Assembly (NCBI GenBank): GCA_041483135.1
Contig: JBGPFE010000009.1
Coordinates: forward strand, 57,182 to 121,181
From: PALSA-1004 sp041483135
GTDB lineage: Bacteria; Pseudomonadota; Gammaproteobacteria; Burkholderiales; SG8-41
DNA length: 64,000 nucleotides
Reading direction: 5' to 3'
The notes under the pieces are model-generated. The model saw only the letters and a program-made list of their open reading frames with translations. It made no database searches and was not told where the DNA came from. The first letter of the stretch is position 1. Every line of letters starts with the position of its first letter. Positions 48,430 to 57,137 of the stretch are shown here, piece after piece. The position numbers and the translations under genes were made by a program.

Positions 48430-49995
48430 CTACTCCCATTCTATCGTCGCCGGCGGTTTGCTCGAGATGTCGTAGACGACGCGATTGATGCCGCGCACTT
48501 CGTTGATGATGCGATTCGCAACCTTGGACAACAGCGCGTGCGGCAGCTCCGCCCATTGCGCGGTCATGAAGTCCAGTGTTTGCACCGCGCGCAAGGCGAC
48601 CACGTTTTCGTAAGTGCGGCCGTCACCCATCACGCCGACCGAGCGCACCGGCAGGAAAACCGCGAATGCCTGCGCGGTTTTTTCATACCAGCCCGCCGCG
48701 CGCAGTTCGTCGATGAAAATTGCATCCGCACGCCGCAGCAACTCCGCGTATTCAGCCTTGACTTCGCCGAGGATGCGCACGCCGAGCCCCGGCCCCGGAA
48801 ACGGATGACGAAATACCATGTCGTGCGGCAAACCAAGCGCCAACCCCAGTTCGCGCACTTCGTCCTTGAACAATTCGCGCAGCGGCTCGAGCAGCTTGAG
48901 GTGCAGGGTCTCCGGCAGCCCGCCGACGTTATGATGGGATTTGATGGTGTGAGCCTTCCTGGTTTTCGCGCCCGCCGATTCGATCACGTCGGGATAAATC
49001 GTGCCCTGCGCCAGCCACTTTACCTGCGGCAGCCTGGCTGCTTCGCGCTGGAACACCTCGACGAACACGCGGCCGATGATCTTGCGCTTCTCCTCCGGAT
49101 CCATGATGCCGGCAAGCTCGCCGAGAAAGTGCCGGCGCGCATCGACGGGTATCACTTTGGCGCCGAGATTCCTGGCCAGGGTCTGCATCACCTGCTCGGC
49201 TTCGTTGAGCCGCAGCAGACCGTTGTCGACGAACACGCACGTGAGTTGCTTGCCGATCGCGCGGTGGATCAGTGCCGCCGCCACCGCCGAATCGACCCCG
49301 CCGGACAGCCCGAGCAGAACTTCTTCCTTGCCAACCTCGGAACGGATGCGGCCGATTGCCTCGTCGGCATAACCAGGCATGCTCCAGTCGCCAGCAAGGC
49401 CGCAGATGTCGCGCACGAAGCGCTCGATGATCGCCTTGCCCTGCAACGTATGCGTGACTTCGGGATGAAACTGCACCGCGTAGAAACGGCGTGATTCGTC
49501 GGCCATTCCCGCAACCGGTGTCGCCGCGTTGCCCGCGATCACCCTGAATCCCGGCGGCAGTTCGGTCACCTTGTCGCCGTGACTCATCCACACGTCGAGC
49601 AGGCCGTGGCCTTCCCCGCTGATGCGGTCCTGAATGTCCCGTAACAGCGCCGAATGGCCGCGTGCGCGCACTTCGGCATAACCAAACTCGCGGACCTTGC
49701 CGCTCTCGACCTTGCCGCCCAGCTGCTCGGCCATCGTCTGCATGCCGTAGCAGATGCCGAGCACCGGCACGCCGAGCTCGAATACGGACTTGGGCGCGCG
49801 CGGTGTGCCACCCTCCCACACCGACGCCGGGCCGCCCGACAGGATCACGCCCCGCGGCGCGAACTCCCTTATGAAGTCATCGGAAACGTCGTACGGGTGC
49901 AGCTCGCAATAAACGCTGGTTTCGCGGACCCGGCGCGCGATCAACTGGGTGTACTGCGCGCCGAAATCGAGAATGAGGATTTTTTGGTGCTGCAT
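48430..49995 (-). CDS. guaA: GMP synthase (glutamine-hydrolysing)
   Basis: A 521-residue complete enzyme. The class I amidotransferase has catalytic Cys82 in GVPVLGICYGMQTMAEQLGG and His/Glu in QFHPEVTHT. The ATP-pyrophosphatase has the P-loop LGLSGGVDSAVAAALIH. The dimerisation domain ends PPATIEWE. It converts XMP to GMP. It follows guaB in the same direction with a 100-bp spacer full of microrepeats. Its last 18 bp are the presumed att site shared with 41395-41412. Confidence 0.96.
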   Translation of the reverse strand: MQHQKILILDFGAQYTQLIARRVRETSVYCELHPYDVSDDFIREFAPRGVILSGGPASVWEGGTPRAPKSVFELGVPVLGICYGMQTMAEQLGGKVESGKVREFGYAEVRARGHSALLRDIQDRISGEGHGLLDVWMSHGDKVTELPPGFRVIAGNAATPVAGMADESRRFYAVQFHPEVTHTLQGKAIIERFVRDICGLAGDWSMPGYADEAIGRIRSEVGKEEVLLGLSGGVDSAVAAALIHRAIGKQLTCVFVDNGLLRLNEAEQVMQTLARNLGAKVIPVDARRHFLGELAGIMDPEEKRKIIGRVFVEVFQREAARLPQVKWLAQGTIYPDVIESAGAKTRKAHTIKSHHNVGGLPETLHLKLLEPLRELFKDEVRELGLALGLPHDMVFRHPFPGPGLGVRILGEVKAEYAELLRRADAIFIDELRAAGWYEKTAQAFAVFLPVRSVGVMGDGRTYENVVALRAVQTLDFMTAQWAELPHALLSKVANRIINEVRGINRVVYDISSKPPATIEWE

Positions 49996-49996
49996 A

Positions 49997-50099
49997 GTGA
50001 ATGAGTGAATATGTGAATGGGTGAATGCGTATTTAAAACTCGCCTGCGTTTAGTCGCGCCCGTTTACTCCTTCACTCCTTCACTCCTTCACCTTTTCAC
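49997..50099. repeat. Inverted pair of octamer arrays between guaB and guaA
   Basis: Left: GTGAATGA, GTGAATAT, GTGAATGG, GTGAATGC (49997-50028). Right: TCCTTCAC three times and CTTTTCAC (50068-50099), running into the guaB stop codon. The arms are nearly complementary, so the guaB-guaA transcript can fold into a long imperfect hairpin. Confidence 0.8.
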
Positions 50100-51559
50100 T
50101 CGGTTCTATAATTCGGCGCTTCCTTGGTGATTTGCACGTCGTGCACGTGCGATTCGCGGACGCCGGCGTGCGTGATTTCGACAAATTCGGCCTTGCTGCG
50201 CAGTTCGTCGATCGAGTTGCAGCCGGTGTAACCCATGCTGGCGCGCAGCCCGCCCATCAGTTGCTGTATCAGCGGCACCACGCCGCCTTTGTACGGCACG
50301 CGGCCCTCGACGCCCTCCGGCACCAGTTTCTCGGTCGCTTCCTCGGCGTCCTGGAAATAGCGGTCGGCCGCGCCCTGCTGCATCGCGCCGAGCGAGCCCA
50401 TGCCGCGATACAGTTTGTAGGAACGCCCCTGGTAGAGCTCGGTTTCACCGGGCGCCTCCTCGGTGCCGGCGAAAAGCCCGCCGATCATGATCGAGTAGCC
50501 GCCCGCGGCAATCGCTTTCGCGATATCGCCGGAAAAACGGATGCCGCCGTCCGCCACCAGCGGCACGTCGGTTTTGGCGAGCGCCTTGGCGACGTTCTGC
50601 ACCGCGGTGATCTGCGGCACGCCGACACCGGCGATAATGCGCGTGGTGCAAATCGAACCTGGGCCGATGCCGACCTTCACCGCATCGGCGCCGTGTTCAA
50701 CGAGCGCTCTGGCGGCGTCGGCGGTCGCGATGTTGCCGCCGATCACCTGCGTTCTCGGATAATTCTTCTTCATCCACTTGACGCGGTCGAGCACGCCCTG
50801 CGCGTGACCGTGAGCGGTGTCGACTACAATCACGTCAACGCCTGCTTCAATGAGCGCTTCGGCCCGTTCCTCGGTGCCTTCGCCGACACCGATTGCCGCG
50901 CCGACGCGCAGCCGCCCGAGCTTGTCCTTGCAGGCGAGCGGATGCTCGGTCGACTTCTGGATATCCTTGACCGTGATCAGACCGCGCAACTCGAATTTCT
51001 TGTTGATCACCAGCACGCGCTCGAGCCGGTACTTGTGCATCAGCGACATCGCCTCTTCGCGGCTCGCGCCTTCGCGCACCGTGACGAGCCTCGAGCGCGG
51101 CGTCATGATGTTCTTGACCGGCTGGCCGAGATTGGTTTCGAAACGCAGATCGCGGTTGGTGACGATGCCGACCACCCGTCCGCCGGCATCGATCACCGGC
51201 AGGCCAGAGATCTTGTGCTGGGCCGTGAGGTTCAGCACATCGCGCACTTTCATGTTCTGGGTGATCGTGATCGGGTCCTTGACCACCCCGCTCTCGAAGC
51301 GCTTGACCTTGGCGACTTCCACGGCTTGCGCGCGTGACGCCATGTTCTTGTGAATGATGCCGATGCCGCCTTCCTGCGCGATCGCGATCGCGAGGCGGGA
51401 TTCGGTAACAGTGTCCATGGCGGCGGACACCAGCGGGATATTGAGACTGATCGTGCGCGTCAGCCTGGTTTTGAGGCTGACGTCGCGAGGCAGAATTTTG
51501 GAATGAGCGGGAACCAGCAGGACATCGTCGAAGGTTAGGGCTTTTTGCATCACGCGCAT
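50096..51559 (-). CDS. guaB: IMP dehydrogenase
   Basis: A 487-residue enzyme: MRVMQKALTFDDVLLVPAHS, two CBS modules (about 95-205), the catalytic Cys loop GIGPGSICTTRIIAGVGVPQ and the flap YRGMGSLGAM. It oxidises IMP to XMP, the rate-limiting step of guanine nucleotide synthesis. The start at 51559 has AGGA 7 nt upstream. guaB-guaA is a two-gene guanine operon. Confidence 0.96.
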   Translation of the reverse strand: MRVMQKALTFDDVLLVPAHSKILPRDVSLKTRLTRTISLNIPLVSAAMDTVTESRLAIAIAQEGGIGIIHKNMASRAQAVEVAKVKRFESGVVKDPITITQNMKVRDVLNLTAQHKISGLPVIDAGGRVVGIVTNRDLRFETNLGQPVKNIMTPRSRLVTVREGASREEAMSLMHKYRLERVLVINKKFELRGLITVKDIQKSTEHPLACKDKLGRLRVGAAIGVGEGTEERAEALIEAGVDVIVVDTAHGHAQGVLDRVKWMKKNYPRTQVIGGNIATADAARALVEHGADAVKVGIGPGSICTTRIIAGVGVPQITAVQNVAKALAKTDVPLVADGGIRFSGDIAKAIAAGGYSIMIGGLFAGTEEAPGETELYQGRSYKLYRGMGSLGAMQQGAADRYFQDAEEATEKLVPEGVEGRVPYKGGVVPLIQQLMGGLRASMGYTGCNSIDELRSKAEFVEITHAGVRESHVHDVQITKEAPNYRTE

Positions 51560-51736
51560 CTTGTGATCCTTCGCAAAACAGCATTATACGCAAGTCGCCG
51601 TAAACCGCCAACCGACCGAGTGCGTTAAATGCCCGAGATCATTGACGAAATGCCCCAAACTCGCTAACTTGGGGCAAACCATATCTCGATCTGCCGAATG
51701 GGCCGCAGCGGCCCTGAAAACTAGGATGACGCGACG

Positions 51737-52204
51737 ATGATACGACTATTGATGGGTTGCGCAGCGATGCTACTGGCCGGTGCAGCCGCCGGCCAGATCA
51801 TGGAATGCGTGGATGCCAAGGGCAACAAGGAGTACGCGCAAACCTGTCCGCCCGGCACGGCCAAGGAAACCAGGCTCATGAAAAGCGGCGCGGGCGCCGC
51901 CAGCTCCGGAGCCGGATCTGCGGCACCTGCCGGCAAGTCGCTGGCCGAGCGCGAAGCCGAGTTCAAGAAACGCAACCTTGAGCGCCAGGAGGCCGAAACC
52001 AAGGCGGCAAAACAAAAGTCCGACGCCAAAGACACAGATCGCGGCTGCAATGATGCACGCGCTCAGCTTAGATCATTGCAGGAGGGACAACGGATTTCTC
52101 GCGTCGATCCCAACACCGGCGAACGCTCGTTCCTGGAAGACAAGGATCGTCCCGGCGAGATCGCGAACGCCCAGAAAGCCGTCGACAACTGGTGCAAGAA
52201 GTAA
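51737..52204 (+). CDS. DUF4124 domain-containing exported protein
   Basis: A 155-residue protein with a Sec signal (MIRLLMGCAAMLLAGAAAGQ) and the short DUF4124 motif MECVDAKGNKEYAQTCPPGT. This is followed by an Ala/Lys-rich helical stretch and a Cys-containing end. DUF4124 proteins are abundant in betaproteobacteria and of unknown function. It is divergent from guaB, with about 180 bp between the two starts. Confidence 0.8.
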   Translation: MIRLLMGCAAMLLAGAAAGQIMECVDAKGNKEYAQTCPPGTAKETRLMKSGAGAASSGAGSAAPAGKSLAEREAEFKKRNLERQEAETKAAKQKSDAKDTDRGCNDARAQLRSLQEGQRISRVDPNTGERSFLEDKDRPGEIANAQKAVDNWCKK

Positions 52205-52221
52205 CAGCAGGCTGCGCCAGT

Positions 52222-52530
52222 TCAGCGTACGGCTTTAGCTACCCGCCGCGCGCGCTTGCGGCGTGCCTGTTTCGGATCCGCAAGCAACGGCCGGTAAATT
52301 TCGACCCGGTCATTTGCGCGCAGCATCGTCGATAGCGAAGCGCGTTTGCCGAAAATTCCCATTACTGCCGAATTCCAGTCGATCCCGGGGTGTTGCGCAG
52401 CGATGCCCGACATCGCAATCGCTTCCTTGATGCGGGTTCCAACGGGCACCTGCAGAATCACCACCGTTTGCGCTTGCGGCAGCGCGTAGACGACTTCGAT
52501 CTCGATCAAGCCGGCCCGCGCGTCAACCAT
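52222..52530 (-). CDS. rnfH: RnfH family ubiquitin-like protein
   Basis: The start at 52530 gives 102 residues: MVDARAGLIEIEVVYALPQA, then VPVGTRIKEAIAMSGI and the closing RVEIYRPLLADPKQARRKRA, typical of RnfH (UPF0125). It overlaps the end of ratA by 8 bp, the conserved ratA-rnfH arrangement. Role unknown; a beta-grasp partner protein is assumed. Confidence 0.88.
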   Translation of the reverse strand: MVDARAGLIEIEVVYALPQAQTVVILQVPVGTRIKEAIAMSGIAAQHPGIDWNSAVMGIFGKRASLSTMLRANDRVEIYRPLLADPKQARRKRARRVAKAVR

Positions 52531-52954
52531 AAATGCTTTGCGCGCGCTTGACGAAGGCATCGACCAGGCTGTTCGCGATGTGGCTGAACACCGGGCCGAC
52601 CAGCTTTTCTAGCAGACGGCTGGAAAATTCGTAGCGCAGATTGAAATCGATCTTGCAGCCGCTGCCGCCGAGATCGGTGAAGCGCCAGCTACCTTCGAGC
52701 GTCTTGAACGGCCCTTCGATCAATTTGATGCGCATCCACTGCGGCTCGCTCTTGGCATTCTCGGTGCTGAAACTCTGCCGGATGCCGCGGTAATTGATAT
52801 GGATAGTCGCGCGGATGACTTGCGCGTCGCGGAAAAGAAGCTCAGTGCCGCCGCACCACGGCAGGAACTCGGGATATTTTTCCACGGCGTCGACCAGAGC
52901 AAACATGCGCGGCGCGGAATGCGCGACCAGCACTGATTTATTCACTTCAGCCAT
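52523..52954 (-). CDS. ratA: RatA family START/COQ10-like protein
   Basis: A 143-residue member of the polyketide-cyclase/START superfamily: MAEVNKSVLVAHSAPRMFAL, FLPWCGG and FSHIANSLVDAFVKRAQSIY. In E. coli RatA was reported to block 70S assembly; homologues such as COQ10 bind ubiquinone. It is divergent from smpB with a 90-bp spacer, as in many proteobacteria. Confidence 0.88.
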   Translation of the reverse strand: MAEVNKSVLVAHSAPRMFALVDAVEKYPEFLPWCGGTELLFRDAQVIRATIHINYRGIRQSFSTENAKSEPQWMRIKLIEGPFKTLEGSWRFTDLGGSGCKIDFNLRYEFSSRLLEKLVGPVFSHIANSLVDAFVKRAQSIYG

Positions 52955-53043
52955 GAATGTGATCGGGCACGGCAGCAGGCAATATCGATGGCCGGATGAC
53001 GCTTGCTGCTACAATTCCGGATTGACGGCAACTATACCGCGAC

Positions 53044-53487
53044 ATGAGTATTGCGCAAAATAAAAAAGCCTTCCACGATTATTTCGTAGAGCAGAAATTC
53101 GAGGCGGGGATCGCGCTCGAAGGCTGGGAAGTGAAAGCGATACGCGCCGGCCGCGTGCAGCTCAAGGAAGCCTACGTGATCGTGCGCAACGGTGAAATCT
53201 TTCTGATCGGCTGTCACATCAGTCCGTTGCTGAGCGCATCGACCCATTTTCAACCGGACCCGGTCCGCACGCGCAAACTGCTTCTGCATGCCGAGGAAAT
53301 CAACCGCTTGATCGGCAGCGTCGAGCGCGCGGGATATACCCTGCTGCCGCTCGACATGCACTACGCACGCGGCCGCATCAAGCTCGAGGTCGGGCTCGCC
53401 AAGGGCAAAAAACAGCACGACAAGCGCCAAGCCGAAAAGGAGCGCGAGTGGCAGCGCGAGAAGCAGCGCTTGCTGAAGATGAAGTAA
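53044..53487 (+). CDS. smpB: SsrA-binding protein
   Basis: A 147-residue protein with the tmRNA-binding barrel (MSIAQNKKAFHDYFVEQKFE, GIALEGWEVKAIRAGRVQLK, YVIVRNGEIFLIGCHISPL) and the basic C-terminal tail required for ribosome rescue (KREWQREKQRLLKMK-like). It delivers tmRNA to stalled ribosomes. Length and motifs are complete. Confidence 0.95.
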   Translation: MSIAQNKKAFHDYFVEQKFEAGIALEGWEVKAIRAGRVQLKEAYVIVRNGEIFLIGCHISPLLSASTHFQPDPVRTRKLLLHAEEINRLIGSVERAGYTLLPLDMHYARGRIKLEVGLAKGKKQHDKRQAEKEREWQREKQRLLKMK

Positions 53488-53506
53488 CCATACTGCCGAC
53501 AAGGAA

Positions 53507-53583
53507 TGGGGTGGCTGATGGGACTCGAACCCACGACAACCGGAATCACAATCCGGGACTCTACCAACTGAGCTACAGCCACC
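53507..53583 (-). tRNA. tRNA-His (GTG)
   Basis: The minus strand folds as a full cloverleaf with anticodon GTG. The acceptor stem GTGGCTG/CAGCCAC, an extra G at the -1 position paired with C73 (specific to tRNA-His) and an encoded CCA are present. Confidence 0.93.
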
Positions 53584-53608
53584 ATCGAAACCATGCGGCG
53601 CGCAACCA

Positions 53609-53685
53609 TGGCGCGCCCGGCGGGACTCGAACCCACAACCCCCGGCTTAGAAGGCCGGTGCTCTATCCGATTGAGCTACGGGCAC
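53609..53685 (-). tRNA. tRNA-Arg (TCT)
   Basis: A cloverleaf with anticodon TCT in the loop CTTCTAA, acceptor GTGCCCG paired with CGGGCGC, and an encoded CCA. It reads AGA/AGG codons. Confidence 0.92.
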
Positions 53686-53699
53686 TCTATCGGGCAATC

Positions 53700-53776
53700 T
53701 GGTCGGGGTGGAGAGATTTGAACTCCCGACATCCTGGTCCCAAACCAGGCGCGCTACCAGGCTGCGCTACACCCCG
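53700..53776 (-). tRNA. tRNA-Pro (TGG)
   Basis: A cloverleaf with anticodon TGG in the loop TTTGGGA, acceptor CGGGGTG/CACCCCG and an encoded CCA. Third of a three-tRNA cluster, 14 bp from tRNA-Arg; transcription order is Pro-Arg-His. Confidence 0.93.
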
Positions 53777-53968
53777 AAAACTACCGTTTCAGTGTAGGCT
53801 AACATCGGCTGCACGCCGATCTTACGCCGGAACCAAAGGCGCGTAATATAACCCCAGCGCTGCACAGGGTCAACGTGAAACCGGTAAAAAACGCCCCCGG
53901 CATAATTACTTGCACCCCCACCGGATTTCTGCTATTAAAGCACCTTTTTTGAACAATTGGAAAGCCTC

Positions 53969-54391
53969 ATGGCAGCAGAATTACAGAAGCCGTTCCCGCC
54001 CTACAAAGCGAAAGCGCGGGAGGAATACATGAACCCGAAGCAGCTCGCGCATTTCAAGAAAATGCTCGAGGAAATGAAGCGCGGGCTCTCGCAGGATATC
54101 GACCGCACGGTGCATACCATGCAGGATGAGGCGACCATCTTTGCGGATCCGAACGACCGCGCCAGCCAGGAATCCGACATGTCGCTCGAGTTGCGCAACC
54201 GGGACCGCGAGCGCAAGCTGATCAAGAAGATCGACGAAACCATTGTCAAAATCGATGCCGGCGAATACGGCTACTGCGACAGCTGCGGCGTCGAAATCGG
54301 GCTCAAACGGCTGGAAGCACGCCCGACCGCCACGCTGTGCATCGACTGCAAGACGCTCGATGAACTCAGGGAAAAGCAGGTCGCAAAATAA
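53969..54391 (+). CDS. dksA: RNA polymerase-binding transcription factor DksA
   Basis: The start at 53969 gives 140 residues. The coiled coil carries the DxxDxA-type tip (QDEATIFADPNDRASQESDM) and the zinc finger has CDSCG...CIDCK. DksA acts with ppGpp in the RNA polymerase secondary channel to reset rRNA and amino-acid promoters. It is followed by a strong bidirectional terminator. Confidence 0.94.
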   Translation: MAAELQKPFPPYKAKAREEYMNPKQLAHFKKMLEEMKRGLSQDIDRTVHTMQDEATIFADPNDRASQESDMSLELRNRDRERKLIKKIDETIVKIDAGEYGYCDSCGVEIGLKRLEARPTATLCIDCKTLDELREKQVAK

Positions 54392-54495
54392 ACGCGTATT
54401 TTCGACCTGCTTTCAGTGCAGACTCACTTTTTCGAATGAAAAAGTTATGTCGTAACTAAAAACAGGTAGCAAGATAAGCGGCCCGCACGCCGCAA

Positions 54496-54531
54496 TTAAA
54501 AAGGGCAGCCGCCGGCTGCCCTCATATTTTT
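54496..54531. terminator. Bidirectional intrinsic terminator between dksA and pnp
   Basis: Stem GGGCAGCC (54503-54510) pairs with GGCTGCCC (54514-54521) over a 3-nt loop. It is followed by a T-rich run on the plus strand and by TTTTT on the minus strand, so it can end both convergent units. Confidence 0.88.
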
Positions 54532-54544
54532 ACCTGCCTGCCGA

Positions 54545-56656
54545 CTACTGCACGGTCTGTGGCTGTTTCGCCTCGGCGGCGGCGGCTTTCATGCTCAAGC
54601 GCAGCCGGCCTTTCTCGTCGGCTTCGATCACTTTGACACGCACCGTCTGCCCTTCCTTCAGATGGTCGGAGACGGCATTGACGCGCTCATTGGCGATTTG
54701 CGATATGTGCAGCAGCCCGTCCTTGCCCGGCAGCACGCTGACGATGGCCCCGAAGTCGAGCAATTTCAGCACGGTGCCTTCGTATATGCGCCCAACCTCG
54801 ACGTCCGCGGTGATCTCCTCGATGCGCTTCCTGGCAAGCTCGCCGCCCTCGGACGACACACAGGCAATCGTCACGGTGCCGTCGTCGGCGATGTCGATCG
54901 AAGTGCCGGTTTCCTCGGTCAACGCCCGAATCACCGCCCCGCCCTTGCCGATCACGTCGCGAATTTTCTCCGTCTTGATCTTGATCGTGATCATGCGCGG
55001 AGCGTAGGCCGAGAGTTCGGTCCGCGCGCTCTGCAGTACATCCTTCATCTTCCCGAGAATATGCATGCGGCCTTCACGTGCCTGCACCAGCGCGGCGTGC
55101 ATGATTTCCTTCGTGATGCCGGTGATCTTGATGTCCATCTGCAAAGCGGTGACGCCTTTCTCGGTGCCGGCAACCTTGAAATCCATGTCCCCGAGATGGT
55201 CCTCATCGCCGAGAATATCGGATAGCACCGCAAAACGCTTGCCTTCCTTGATCAGTCCCATCGCGATGCCGGCGACATGCGCCTTGAGCGGCACGCCGGC
55301 ATCCATCAGCGCCAGACAGCCTCCGCACACCGACGCCATCGAGCTCGAGCCGTTCGACTCCGTGATCTCCGACACTACGCGCATCGAATAAGCGAACTCC
55401 TCAGGCGTCGGCAGCACCGCAAGCAATGCGCGCTTGGCAAGCCGGCCATGGCCGATCTCGCGCCGTTTCGGCGAACCGACGCGGCCGGTCTCGCCGGTCG
55501 CATATGGCGGCATGTTGTAATGAAGCATGAAGCGATCTGTGTACTCGCCCTGCAGCGCATCGATCCGCTGCTCATCGCGCGAGGTGCCGAGAGTGGCGAC
55601 TACCAGCGCCTGCGTCTCGCCACGCGTGAACAGTGCCGAGCCGTGCGCGCGCGGCAGGATGCCGGGACGGATGGTGATCGGGCGCACGGTGCGCGTATCG
55701 CGCCCGTCGATGCGCGGCTCGCCGTTCAGAATCTGCCCGCGCACAATTTTAGATTCGAGCGCGAAACAGATTTCCTTTACCGCGTTGGCGTCCGGGCCGC
55801 CTTCCGTGCCGACACCGACCTCGGTGAACACGCGCGTCCAGATGTTGTCAATCGCCTCGGAACGGGCCTGTTTCTGCTTGAGCTCGAATGCCGCGCGCAA
55901 TTCCTTCTCGGACAATTCTGCGATGCGCGCGATCAGCGCCTCGTCCTTCACCGGCGGCGCCCAATCCCGCAGCGGGGTATTCACCTCATCGGCAAGCTGG
56001 TTGATGAGTTCGATTACCGCTTGCATCTGCTGGTGCCCATGTACGACAGCGCCCAGCATCACGTCCTCGGACAACTCGTTTGCTTCCGATTCGACCATCA
56101 GCACCGCCTGCTGTGTTCCCGCGACCACCAGATTGAGTTGCGACGATTTAAGCTCGGTCGCAGTAGGGTTCAGCAGATACTGGCCATCGACGTAACCGAC
56201 GCGCGCGGCGCCGATCGGACCATTGAACGGGATGCCGGAAATCGCCAGCGCCGCGGAGGCGCCGATCATCGCCGGAATGTCCGAGTCGATTTCGTTGTTC
56301 GACGACACCACGGTGGCGACCACCTGCACCTCGTTGTAGTAACCGTCCGGAAACAACGGACGAATCGGCCGGTCGATCAGGCGCGAAGTCAGAATTTCCT
56401 TTTCCGAAGGACGGCCTTCGCGCTTGAAAAAGCCGCCGGGAATTTTGCCGGCGGCGTAAGTGCGCTCCTGGTAATCCACGGTGAGCGGCAGAAAATCTTT
56501 CCCTTCCACCGCCGTTTTGGCGCCGACGACAGTCACCAGCACCACCGTGTCCTCCAGATTCACCAGCACTGCGCCACTGGCCTGGCGTGCGATTTCGCCC
56601 ATTTCGAGCGTCAGCTTGTGGCGCCCCCACATGATAGTTTTCTTTATTGGATTCAA
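54545..56656 (-). CDS. pnp: Polyribonucleotide nucleotidyltransferase (PNPase)
   Basis: A 703-residue enzyme with two RNase PH domains (VLVNLEDTVVLVTVVGAKTA; GSALFTRGETQALVVATLGT), a KH domain (IRDVIGKGGAVIRALTEETG) and an S1 domain (GRIYEGTVLKLLDFGAIVSV). It degrades RNA 3'-5' phosphorolytically and is a degradosome component. It follows rpsO, the conserved order, with a stable stem-loop between them that may serve RNase III-type autoregulation. Confidence 0.96.
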   Translation of the reverse strand: MNPIKKTIMWGRHKLTLEMGEIARQASGAVLVNLEDTVVLVTVVGAKTAVEGKDFLPLTVDYQERTYAAGKIPGGFFKREGRPSEKEILTSRLIDRPIRPLFPDGYYNEVQVVATVVSSNNEIDSDIPAMIGASAALAISGIPFNGPIGAARVGYVDGQYLLNPTATELKSSQLNLVVAGTQQAVLMVESEANELSEDVMLGAVVHGHQQMQAVIELINQLADEVNTPLRDWAPPVKDEALIARIAELSEKELRAAFELKQKQARSEAIDNIWTRVFTEVGVGTEGGPDANAVKEICFALESKIVRGQILNGEPRIDGRDTRTVRPITIRPGILPRAHGSALFTRGETQALVVATLGTSRDEQRIDALQGEYTDRFMLHYNMPPYATGETGRVGSPKRREIGHGRLAKRALLAVLPTPEEFAYSMRVVSEITESNGSSSMASVCGGCLALMDAGVPLKAHVAGIAMGLIKEGKRFAVLSDILGDEDHLGDMDFKVAGTEKGVTALQMDIKITGITKEIMHAALVQAREGRMHILGKMKDVLQSARTELSAYAPRMITIKIKTEKIRDVIGKGGAVIRALTEETGTSIDIADDGTVTIACVSSEGGELARKRIEEITADVEVGRIYEGTVLKLLDFGAIVSVLPGKDGLLHISQIANERVNAVSDHLKEGQTVRVKVIEADEKGRLRLSMKAAAAEAKQPQTVQ

Positions 56657-56739
56657 GGTCTTATCCTTTATGCCACGGTTTGGCCACGCTTTTGAGTGCG
56701 GGCAAAGAGTATCAAATTTCAGACGCTACAAACAAACAT

Positions 56740-56769
56740 GGCCGCGCCGGGCACCATGCCCGGCCGGCC
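56740..56769 (-). promoter_or_regulatory. Stable stem-loop in the rpsO-pnp spacer
   Basis: GCCGGGC (56746-56752) pairs with GCCCGGC (56758-56764), extended by outer GGCC/GGCC. On the minus strand it is followed by TTTGTTTGT, so it may partly terminate after rpsO or be an RNase processing site controlling pnp. Confidence 0.55.
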
Positions 56770-56814
56770 ACTCATCAACAGTTAAAGTCGTTACCCACCG
56801 GCACACCGGCGGTA

Positions 56815-57084
56815 TCACTTGCGCAGACCGAGACGGTCGATCAGCGCGCGATATTTTTCGACGTTGGAGCGTTTCAAATAATCCAGCAGCTTGCGGCGCT
56901 GGCTCACCATGCGCAGCAAACCGCGTCGTGAATGATGATCCTTGACGTGGGTTTTGAAATGCTCGGCCAGTTCAGTGATGCGTGCCGACAGCAGCGCAAT
57001 CTGCACTTCCGGCGAACCGGTGTCGGCTTGCTTGCGCTGGTAATCCTTGACGATCTGGGCTTTTTGCGTGCCGCTTGTTGCCAT
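56815..57084 (-). CDS. rpsO: 30S ribosomal protein S15
   Basis: An 89-residue protein: TGSPEVQIALLSARITELAE, HFKTHVKDHHSRRGLLRMVS, QRRKLLDYLKRSNVEKYRAL. It binds the central domain of 16S rRNA. Complete and of standard length; GGAGGCAGG ribosome-binding region upstream. Confidence 0.96.
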   Translation of the reverse strand: MATSGTQKAQIVKDYQRKQADTGSPEVQIALLSARITELAEHFKTHVKDHHSRRGLLRMVSQRRKLLDYLKRSNVEKYRALIDRLGLRK

Positions 57085-57137
57085 TCCCTGCCTCCACTTG
57101 CAAAGTTTGCTATTTTAACCTGCAACTACCGGCTTTC

